Of a stretch of 64,000 bases of DNA, positions 44,021 to 51,307 are shown piece by piece (positions within the stretch are counted from its first letter, which is position 1; every line of letters starts with the position of its first letter). The notes beneath the pieces are model-generated. The model searched no databases. It was not told the DNA's origin and saw only the letters and a list, made by a program, of their open reading frames with translations. The stretch covers positions 62,001 to 126,000 of the forward strand of contig JACQFD010000021.1 in assembly GCA_016200225.1 (NCBI GenBank). The letters run 5' to 3'. Source of the stretch: Planctomycetota bacterium (GTDB taxonomy: Bacteria; Planctomycetota; UBA1135; JACQFD01). A program made the position numbers and the translations under genes.

Positions 44021-45214
44021 TCACGATCTCCCGGTCGACGCGCCGGAATCCGGTTTTCCGTGTCCGATCGCGCCGTCGCCGAATTTATCTTTAATTTTGT
44101 CGAGAGCTTTTAGTAAATGTTCTTTTCGCGCGGACGACCGCGGGTTTTCGAACAACGTCGACTGGCGTTCGATCGCGCCCGAACCGAGGTCGGAAACGGA
44201 GACGCCGAGAAGGCGGACGGGTTTCCCCGTCGGGCGCGCCGTTTCTAACAATTCGAGCGCGGCGCGATAAATGACAAGGTCGTCGTGCGTGGGCGCGTCG
44301 AGCGTGCGCTGGCGCGAGAGAGTTTCGAACGGCGGATACCGCAATTTTAATTTGATACATTTTCCGCGAACACCCTCCGATCGCATGCGACGGCCGACGC
44401 TTTCGGATAATGTTAACAAAACGGACGCGCACTCCTCGTCGTCGCGAATGTCCGTGTCGAAGGTCACTTCGCGGCCGATCGATTTCGCGTCGCGGTCGGT
44501 GTCGACGGGGCGCGGATCGATTCCGTGCGCGAGTTGATAAAAATGCTCCGCGGCCGACGCGCCGATCGCGAGAGAGAGATCTTCGACGGTCCAACGTTGC
44601 AAATCGGCGATTGTTAACATTCCTAGTCCGGCGAGGCGCTTTTCTGTAACTTTCCCGGCGCCCCACAGCCGCGAGATCGGTAATTCTGACAAAAACTCGA
44701 TTTCGCGGCCGCTCGGCACCGCGGTCACGCCGTTCGGTTTATTTAGATCCGACGCGACTTTTGCGACAAATTTCGAGGCCGCGACGCCGACGGAAACGGT
44801 GAGTTGGGTCGTATCGGCGACGTCTTTTTGTATCTTTTGCGCGATGGCGACGCCGTCGCCGAAAAGCTCGCGGCTCGCGCTCACGTCGAGAAACGCTTCG
44901 TCGAGCGAGAGCGGTTCCACAAGCGGAGTATAACGATCGAAAATCGCCCGGATCTGTTGTGACACTTGAACATAACAACTCATTCGCGGAAATACATAAA
45001 TCGCGTCCGGCGCGAGGCGACGCGCCTGCGCGGTCGGCATCGCCGAGTGAACGCCGAATTTGCGCGCCTCGTACGATGCCGTCGAAACGACGCCGCGCGC
45101 GCCGAGTCCGGCGACGACGACCGGTTTGCCGCGCCACTGTGGGTGGTCGCGCTGTTCGATCGCCGCGTAAAACGCGTCCATGTCGCAATGCAAAATAGTT
45201 CTTTCCCGCGCCAT
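44021..45214 (-). CDS. dinB: DNA polymerase IV (Y family)
   Basis: 397 residues. LHCDMDAFYAAIEQRD and PLSLDEAFLDVS are the catalytic acidic blocks; SVGVAASKFVAKVASDLNKP and the helix-hairpin-helix LWGAGKVTEKRLAGLGM are typical. It copies damaged DNA with low fidelity. No LexA-like box was identified in the short gap to the DUF4097 lipoprotein gene. Confidence 0.94.
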   Translation of the reverse strand: MARERTILHCDMDAFYAAIEQRDHPQWRGKPVVVAGLGARGVVSTASYEARKFGVHSAMPTAQARRLAPDAIYVFPRMSCYVQVSQQIRAIFDRYTPLVEPLSLDEAFLDVSASRELFGDGVAIAQKIQKDVADTTQLTVSVGVAASKFVAKVASDLNKPNGVTAVPSGREIEFLSELPISRLWGAGKVTEKRLAGLGMLTIADLQRWTVEDLSLAIGASAAEHFYQLAHGIDPRPVDTDRDAKSIGREVTFDTDIRDDEECASVLLTLSESVGRRMRSEGVRGKCIKLKLRYPPFETLSRQRTLDAPTHDDLVIYRAALELLETARPTGKPVRLLGVSVSDLGSGAIERQSTLFENPRSSARKEHLLKALDKIKDKFGDGAIGHGKPDSGASTGRS

Positions 45215-45251
45215 GGAACGCCGCGGATCGTCCGCGATTCGTTAAATTAAA

Positions 45252-46556
45252 TTATCTTCGATGAATCTGAATATTACCGCTGGCGGTAGTCAACTTTAGC
45301 GCGTGGAGCGCCGCGCCCTCCGAGGGTTTGGCTTCGGGATTCAGCGTGCCTTTCAATGTGCTGTTCTTTTTATTTTTTCCGCCTTTCGTCAGCACGGAAA
45401 AGTCGCAATCGATCGAACCGTAACTCGTCGCCGCGTTGAGATCGCAATAAAACGCCGCCGGCAGTTCCAATACTAAATTTCCATATCCGGATTCGACGTC
45501 CCAACGTTCCGTCATCGTGCTGCCGTCGCGCGCATGCACGGTCACCGAGCCGGAAGTGCTACTCGCCGAGAGTCCGCCCGCGATCACGCCGTCGAGCGAA
45601 ACCGATCCGTAGCCCGATTTGGCGCGAATGCCGCCCTTGAAATCATTAATATTAACTTTACCGCTCGACGATGTCGCCTCGAGATCGCCCGAAATTTCGG
45701 AAGCCGAGATCGAACCGTAGCTGGTCTCGATCGACGCGTCCTTGAATGTTGATTTTATCAATTCAATATGGCCCGATCCGGATTTCGCGCGGAGTTCGCC
45801 CTCGACGCGCGCGATTCTGATCGACCCATACGATGTGCGCGCGTCGATCGACGCTGCTTTCGCGTCGTTTATTTCAATACTTCCCGAGGAACTCTCGGCC
45901 TTTAATTTTTCGCCCGATGCGTCGTGTATCGAAACCGCGCCGTACGCGCTCTTCGCATCGATGGTTTTCGCGCCGTCGATATTACTGATTTGAACATGAC
46001 CGCTGCCGCTGAACGCGACCGCGTCGCCGTCGACATAGGAAAGCTCGATCGAGCCGTATTTACTACTGACTTTCGACGCCGCGAACGGCCCCTTGGCCGA
46101 AATCGATCCCGAAGCCGTCGACAACGCGAGGGCCACGCCGTCTGGAATTGTAACTTCTAATTGTACATTCGGCGAGCGGCGGATGACTACAACTCCGGAT
46201 TTGAATTCCAAATCGTCGGCGTCGATCGCGATCGTGACGCCGTCATCGGCGCGTTCGACGCGCAGTTTGCATTTATCGAGATTCGCGGACGCCTCGGCGG
46301 CCGTCTCGCCAAAAGTAGTAAAGCGCGCTTTGATCGACGATTTTTTCAAGGATGCGCCGCCCGTTTGAACGCGAATGGAGGCGTTGCTCAGGTCGCCCTT
46401 CAGTTTCTCGCCGGGTTTGATGGAAAATTCCTGCGCGTCGTCGCGCGACGCCTCGTGCTGGTTTCCAAATGTAGCAAAGACGCCGCCACCGCTGATCGAA
46501 ACGCGCGCGCATCCGCCCGCCATTAACAATAATAGGAATGGAACTTTGTGTAGCAT
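45252..46556 (-). CDS. DUF4097-type beta-solenoid lipoprotein
   Basis: About 434 residues from the ATG at 46556, which gives the lipoprotein signal VPFLLLLMAGGC. The mature protein is a run of about 20-residue coils alternating SGSGxIxI and YGSIxI motifs (SSGSIEINDAKAASIDAR, SGYGSVSLDGV), as in DUF4097 repeat proteins, which form a solenoid of strands. Likely surface-exposed; function unknown. A GTG start at 46574 is possible but lacks a ribosome site. Confidence 0.85.
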   Translation of the reverse strand: MLHKVPFLLLLMAGGCARVSISGGGVFATFGNQHEASRDDAQEFSIKPGEKLKGDLSNASIRVQTGGASLKKSSIKARFTTFGETAAEASANLDKCKLRVERADDGVTIAIDADDLEFKSGVVVIRRSPNVQLEVTIPDGVALALSTASGSISAKGPFAASKVSSKYGSIELSYVDGDAVAFSGSGHVQISNIDGAKTIDAKSAYGAVSIHDASGEKLKAESSSGSIEINDAKAASIDARTSYGSIRIARVEGELRAKSGSGHIELIKSTFKDASIETSYGSISASEISGDLEATSSSGKVNINDFKGGIRAKSGYGSVSLDGVIAGGLSASSTSGSVTVHARDGSTMTERWDVESGYGNLVLELPAAFYCDLNAATSYGSIDCDFSVLTKGGKNKKNSTLKGTLNPEAKPSEGAALHALKLTTASGNIQIHRR

Positions 46557-46683
46557 GATTTGGCTAAAATTCACTGTTCGGCTAAAGTGAACGAACCGCT
46601 TTATGTGCGGTTGATGTGTTCACGCACACATCATTGCGAGCCCAAGTATTAAAATAGCCGACGCGAACGCCGTTGAAAAGGCA

Positions 46684-46773
46684 GATGCTGAGAAGGGCGA
46701 TGCTGAGAAGGGCGATGCTGAGAAGGGCGATGCTGAGAAGGGCGATGCTGAACAGGGCGTCGCTGAAAAGAGC
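46684..46773. repeat. 15-bp tandem repeat array, about six units
   Basis: Four identical units GATGCTGAGAAGGGC (46684-46743) are followed by GATGCTGAACAGGGC and GTCGCTGAAAAGAGC; a decayed copy precedes at 46669-46683. The period is a multiple of three, so all frames stay open: the plus strand reads A-M-L-R-R repeats, like pentapeptide repeats, and one minus-strand frame S-A-S-P-F. No start site or partner supports a real gene, so it is listed as a repeat. It lies directly after the arsR stop. Confidence 0.85.
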
Positions 46774-46788
46774 CGACCAGATTTGGTC

Positions 46789-47118
46789 TCACCGCGACCG
46801 GAGCGCCCGCGCCTCGGCTTCCACGCGCGCCGCAAAACCCTCGCACGCGACTTTGCAAAGATCTTTCAAGCTCGGGTCGTCCACTCGATAAAAAACAACG
46901 TTTCCCTCCGAGCGGCGCGCGACGAAATGTGCCGTGAGCAAGACGGAAAGGTGTTTACTCGTATTCGCTTGGGTGAGGTTGGCCGACTTGGCGAGTTCGC
47001 CGACGGAACATTCGCCTTCAAGGAGGCGCCGCAGGAGCCGCAAGCGCGCGGGCTCCGAAAGGACGCGAAACCGCGCGGCAATGCGTTCAAGGAGTGCGTC
47101 TGTGAGCGCAGGCTTCAT
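46789..47118 (-). CDS. ArsR-family transcriptional regulator
   Basis: 109 residues from the ATG at 47118. Winged helix: EPARLRLLRRLLEGECSVGELAKSANLTQANTSKHLSVL, with the wing SEGNVVFYRVDD. The usual arsenic motif ELCVCDL is not present; instead cysteines are at 37, 88 and 92, so a thiol or persulphide sensor is a reasonable guess. It is divergent from a rhodanese gene, with a perfect palindrome between them. Such pairs in other bacteria (BigR/SqrR type) sense sulphide. Confidence 0.9.
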   Translation of the reverse strand: MKPALTDALLERIAARFRVLSEPARLRLLRRLLEGECSVGELAKSANLTQANTSKHLSVLLTAHFVARRSEGNVVFYRVDDPSLKDLCKVACEGFAARVEAEARALRSR

Positions 47119-47155
47119 GCGCGCAAGTGTAAGTCCTGAATTGGGAGAATTCCAC

Positions 47156-47185
47156 TTGACATGCATATAACTATGTAGTTACATA
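47156..47185 (+). promoter_or_regulatory. Candidate promoter of the rhodanese gene
   Basis: TTGACA (47156-47161) and TACATA (47180-47185) are 18 bases apart. The -10 region is inside the palindromic operator, so ArsR binding would exclude RNA polymerase. Confidence 0.65.
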
Positions 47186-47189
47186 GTTA
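47168..47189. promoter_or_regulatory. Perfect palindrome, probable ArsR operator
   Basis: TAACTATGTA (47168-47177) and TACATAGTTA (47180-47189) are exact inverted repeats with a two-base centre, GT. It lies between the divergent arsR and rhodanese genes and overlaps the -10 of the latter. ArsR-family proteins bind such imperfect or perfect 12-2-12-type repeats as dimers. Confidence 0.85.
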
Positions 47190-47231
47190 CGCAACAGATT
47201 GGCCCCCGTATTGACGATGACGAGGACAACC

Positions 47232-47831
47232 ATGCCAACCATGACTCAATCGTGCGAACTTCCGCGCGAAAGCGCCCGAACCGACGGTTCTAAAATCGAC
47301 GCGTTCTCTCTGCACCACGCCCTCCTTCTCGGGGAGAAATTGTTTATTTTGGACGTTCGCAATCCGGTCGAATTCGAACGCGATCGCATCGGCAGCGCGG
47401 TGAACATTCCGCTGCCCATCCTTGCGAACGCAATTCCTCATTTACAACCCGGCTCGCGCACGATCCTCGTTTGCGAAGGAGGGACGCGTGCGGCCATCGC
47501 GCGCAGGCAGTTCGGCGCGGCAAACGAGTTTCAAGTTCTCGACGGCGGCATGGCTGCGTGGCGAAAACTACAATTACCGGTCGAAGGCGGCGCCCCCGCG
47601 GTCTGGAGCATCGAACGCCAAGTGCGTGTGATCGCGGGATCGCTGGTGCTGGTCGGAGGAATTTTAACGTTTGCGGTTCACCCGGCTTTCATAATCATTC
47701 CGGCCTTCATCGGCGCGGGCCTCGCGTTCTCCGGCATAACAAATACGTGCGGACTCGCGATGTTTCTCGCGCGGATGTCGTGGAATCGAAAAACGGGCGC
47801 GACGAGCGCGCCGGCGTGCCCGGCGAATTAG
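47232..47831 (+). CDS. Rhodanese-DUF2892 membrane sulphurtransferase, YgaP-like
   Basis: About 199 residues from the ATG at 47232, preceded by GAGGA. The rhodanese domain (about residues 20-120) has FILDVRNPVEFERDRIGSAVNIPL and the catalytic cysteine loop VCEGGTRAAIA. Two membrane helices follow (VRVIAGSLVLVGGILTFAV and the next), as in YgaP, where a DUF2892 tail anchors the rhodanese. It moves sulphur from thiosulphate or persulphides. Controlled, on sequence evidence, by the divergent ArsR gene. Confidence 0.9.
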   Translation: MPTMTQSCELPRESARTDGSKIDAFSLHHALLLGEKLFILDVRNPVEFERDRIGSAVNIPLPILANAIPHLQPGSRTILVCEGGTRAAIARRQFGAANEFQVLDGGMAAWRKLQLPVEGGAPAVWSIERQVRVIAGSLVLVGGILTFAVHPAFIIIPAFIGAGLAFSGITNTCGLAMFLARMSWNRKTGATSAPACPAN

Positions 47832-47908
47832 ATATGGGTTGAGCAATTCGGCGCCTCGGGCTAGCTTTTTGATGTCTCCGGAGAAATTCCCTGCCTCTGG
47901 TACCACCC

Positions 47909-50452
47909 ATGATGAAGTCGCACGGTTCGATTCGTCTCTACGCGTTCACTCTCGCACTTCTTGCCGGCGCCGGCAACGCCCAAAACTACACGGGCGAAGG
48001 TCTGCCGATGCCCGCCGGGAGCGCGGCCCGCGCGATTCTCGTGGATGTAAACAATGACGGAATGCGCGATATTGTTTATTTCTCGAGGGTTTCGTTTACA
48101 AATCATCTCGCCGTCGATATCGCGACGGGCGGGGGACAATTCGCGAGTCCAATTGTAGACTCCAATTTAATCGGTTATACGTCGACGTTCGCGTGCGCCG
48201 ACGTCACGGGCGACGGGATTCCCGACGCCGTGGTTGTTAACGATACGGGAAAAACGGTCGTGCCGTTCGGCGGAGTCGGCAATGGTAATTTTACGATGCT
48301 CGCGTCTTATACCGTCTTCGACAAGCCGACGTCGATCGCGTTCGCGGATTTCGATCTCGACGGACTGCTCGACGCGGCCGTGACATGCAACGGTTCGAAT
48401 TGTATTGTTACATTACGCAACACGGGAGGCGGTTTTTTTGTAGTTTCCGGCCCGGGATCGTCAGGGCTTTCGCCGTTTGAAGTAAAGTGCGCCGATATCG
48501 ATTCCGACGGCGCGCCCGACTGCGTGACCGCGAACACGACCGGCACTATTTCATATTATCAAAACGCCGGAACGGGGAATTTTTTTGCGTCGATTCCATA
48601 TTTCGCGACTTCGGGCGCCAAAACGCTGATCATTACTGATTTCGATTTCGATGGAAAGCAGGACGTCCTCGTCGGCGGCGCATCGTCGGTCGTTTATATG
48701 CAGGGAATCGCCGGCGGGCCGTTCGCGGCGCCGGTCGTCACGGCCATCCCGCCGGTTTCACATTTATATAATGTGGATTTCGATGGTAATAATCAGCCCG
48801 ACGTTCTCGGCACGAACGGAAGCCAGATTTCCATCGCGATCGGACTGGGCGGCTCGAATTTTAGCGTTACGGGTTTCGGCGCGGCGGGCGCGGACGTCGC
48901 GCTCGGACTCGTAAACGGCGACGCGCTGCCCGATCTCGTCGTCTCCGATCCCGGATTATTTTTATATCCAATGTCCGGCGTCGGCCAGTTCAAGGGGGTC
49001 GCCGGATTCGCGGTGCCGCTTTCGTTTTACGGTCTGGCGCTCCGCGATCTCGACCACGACGGCACCCCCGAGTTGATCGGCGGCGATTACAACGGAAAGA
49101 AAGTATTAGTCTACAAATGGAACGGATCGACTTTCAATAGTTTTACATCCGCGAATGTCGGCAACAATGTTAGCGATCTCGCGATCCGGGATTTAAACAA
49201 TGACGGAATTGAAGACTACGCCGCCGGCAATCTGTCGTCGTCGGGCCGCGGGTTGACAGTGGGATTCGGACTCGGCAACGGCAACTTCGGCGCGGCGGTT
49301 CCCGTGATTACAGGCACGAACACGTTCGCGGCCGTGAATTGCGTCGACTCCAACAACGACGGTAATTGTGATATTCTGCTCGCCACCGGACTCGGCGCGA
49401 GTCTCGCAAAATCGATTCTAAACAACGGCTCCGGAGGATTTACGACTGTCATTAATATTGCCGCGAACTATCCAAGGGATATCGTCCCCGCGGATTTTAA
49501 TAATGACGGCAACATGGACGTCATGCTGATCGATTACAGTTCGGGATCCGCATTTGTAGCCTACTTGAATTTTGGCAACGGGACCGGCGCCTATCCCGGA
49601 TCTCTTCCGCCGATCGTCGTCCCGGGCAGCCTTCTCGGGCGAAGTTCCGCGGTTTATGATTATGATGCGGACGGAAGCGTGGATGCCATATTTCGGACGG
49701 CCGACAAATTTGTTGCATTAAGAAACGTTTCGTTCGGCTCTTCATTCACGACGACGACGCTCGCGAACTTGAGCGTGACCGGCGGCGGAATTATTATTAA
49801 AGACATGAACGGCGACGGAATCCCCGATCTTACGACGTCGACGTGGAACGCGTCGGTCGCCATCGCGAACGGCGCGGGCAGCGGTTCGTTCGCGGCGCCC
49901 AAATATTATCAAAACGCCGCGTACGGAAGCCTGCTCGCGAGCGCCGACATCGACGGCGATGGCCGTCCGGATATTATAGTTACTACGAATGTCTCGGGCA
50001 ATTCGGGCGTTTCGTTTAATTTAACGATGCCAGCCGCGAACACGGCGGCCTATGGAACGGATACCCGCGGCTGCTTCGGTAAGATCGGGCTCGCGACCAA
50101 TTCCGCGCCCGCCGTCGGAAATCTACAATTCGCGTTCGTCGCCGACAACGCGCCGCGCAATCTCCCCGGCCTGCTGCTCGTGACCGATTCGCAGGGAACG
50201 GGCAACGATCCGTTCGGGCTCGGAATACAATTATGGGTGGACTTGTTCGCCGCGCTCGAAATCTACGGCCTCGACATGCCCGCCGACGCGGGCGGCGCCG
50301 CGTTCGCGCCCGCGCCGATTCCTAACAATCCGTCCCTTTCGGGAAATCAATATTACGCGCAAGGGATTTTCCTCGAAAACGACTTCGAACGCTGTTCCGC
50401 GTCGCCGCTGCACCTCGCCGCGAGCGCGCCGTTGCATATAACCATTCCGTGA
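47909..50452 (+). CDS. Secreted FG-GAP/VCBS repeat protein with shared C-terminal module
   Basis: 847 residues with a signal peptide (LYAFTLALLAGAGNA). About a dozen repeats with VDVNNDGMRDIVYF, ADVTGDGIPDAVVV, DFDLDGLLDAAVT and similar calcium loops are visible. The last 135 residues form the module GTDTRGCFG, LLVTDSQGTGNDPFGLGIQ, APIPNNPSLSGNQYYAQG, as in the proteins at 18.4 and 38.8 kb. It is one of three such proteins here; adhesion or substrate binding outside the cell is the likely role. Confidence 0.9.
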   Translation: MMKSHGSIRLYAFTLALLAGAGNAQNYTGEGLPMPAGSAARAILVDVNNDGMRDIVYFSRVSFTNHLAVDIATGGGQFASPIVDSNLIGYTSTFACADVTGDGIPDAVVVNDTGKTVVPFGGVGNGNFTMLASYTVFDKPTSIAFADFDLDGLLDAAVTCNGSNCIVTLRNTGGGFFVVSGPGSSGLSPFEVKCADIDSDGAPDCVTANTTGTISYYQNAGTGNFFASIPYFATSGAKTLIITDFDFDGKQDVLVGGASSVVYMQGIAGGPFAAPVVTAIPPVSHLYNVDFDGNNQPDVLGTNGSQISIAIGLGGSNFSVTGFGAAGADVALGLVNGDALPDLVVSDPGLFLYPMSGVGQFKGVAGFAVPLSFYGLALRDLDHDGTPELIGGDYNGKKVLVYKWNGSTFNSFTSANVGNNVSDLAIRDLNNDGIEDYAAGNLSSSGRGLTVGFGLGNGNFGAAVPVITGTNTFAAVNCVDSNNDGNCDILLATGLGASLAKSILNNGSGGFTTVINIAANYPRDIVPADFNNDGNMDVMLIDYSSGSAFVAYLNFGNGTGAYPGSLPPIVVPGSLLGRSSAVYDYDADGSVDAIFRTADKFVALRNVSFGSSFTTTTLANLSVTGGGIIIKDMNGDGIPDLTTSTWNASVAIANGAGSGSFAAPKYYQNAAYGSLLASADIDGDGRPDIIVTTNVSGNSGVSFNLTMPAANTAAYGTDTRGCFGKIGLATNSAPAVGNLQFAFVADNAPRNLPGLLLVTDSQGTGNDPFGLGIQLWVDLFAALEIYGLDMPADAGGAAFAPAPIPNNPSLSGNQYYAQGIFLENDFERCSASPLHLAASAPLHITIP

Positions 50453-50489
50453 CGGTCCGAAGCGCGACGCGCTTTTGTAAATTATCAGT

Positions 50490-51305
50490 TCAATCGAATT
50501 CCGGACGCGTGAAACGCGTTTCCGGGGAAAAATCTAAATGAAAGTACTCGGACAACACCGAAAGCAATTCGACGGCGTCCGCGATTTCGCGCTTTTCAAC
50601 GCGCCCGTCGGCGTGCAGAATTGTAAATTCACGATTGAATAACGAATACCGGAGGCCGGGGGCCGGAATCGCCGCGATTAGATTATTTACAAAAAACGAT
50701 TGCGGATGCGCGCTCGTGTACCAATTGGCGACTTCGAAATCCACGGCGGGAACGGGTTCGAGCGAGCATTCATAAAGATCGCGCCATGCGTCGCCGCCGC
50801 GACTTTGCAATAAAATGTCTCCATTTTTGTAGACTAGCTTTCCGGGTTCGTGCGGCGTCGCCTGTTCGCCTTCGACTCCGAGTTCAAGCGGGACCGTCAA
50901 TCCGGCGCCGCCGAATCCGACGTCGGCGAGGTATTCGCGCGTTCCCGCCCGCACGCGCAGCGCCATGTGCGAGAGCGGTGTGATTGCGCCGGCGGGCGCT
51001 CCGCATCGGACGCGCGCGATCAACGATTTTACTTCAAATCCGAGCGCGCGCAACGCGGCGGCAAAATAAGCATTCTGTTCGAAACAATAACCGCCGCGGC
51101 GATCGGCGACGATTTTTCGCTCGAGATGCGCGGGATCCAGCAATACTTGTTTATTTAACAATATATCGCAATTCTCGAACGGGATCGAAATCGCGTGGCG
51201 CCAGTGCAGTTCGCGCAGCGTCTCCGCGGAAGCGTCGCGCGGTCCGGCATAACCGATGCGTCTGAAATAGGAATTCAGATCTGGCGTGAATTGTAAATTT
51301 ACCAC
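50490..51305 (-). CDS. nat: Arylamine N-acetyltransferase
   Basis: 271 residues. The catalytic triad is visible: Cys in RRGGYCFEQN, His in PLSHMALRV and Asp in LADVGFGG. PFENCDILLNKQVLLD is the usual N-terminal block. It transfers acetyl groups from acetyl-CoA to arylamines. It starts two bases after the stop of the S9 peptidase gene. Confidence 0.94.
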   Translation of the reverse strand: MVNLQFTPDLNSYFRRIGYAGPRDASAETLRELHWRHAISIPFENCDILLNKQVLLDPAHLERKIVADRRGGYCFEQNAYFAAALRALGFEVKSLIARVRCGAPAGAITPLSHMALRVRAGTREYLADVGFGGAGLTVPLELGVEGEQATPHEPGKLVYKNGDILLQSRGGDAWRDLYECSLEPVPAVDFEVANWYTSAHPQSFFVNNLIAAIPAPGLRYSLFNREFTILHADGRVEKREIADAVELLSVLSEYFHLDFSPETRFTRPEFD

Positions 51306-51307
51306 CG

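Noticed and set aside
46620..46891. Possible pentapeptide-repeat protein on either strand over the 15-bp array
   Set aside because: The frames exist only because the period is a multiple of three; no start site, and the plus frame overlaps the arsR gene. Kept only as a repeat.
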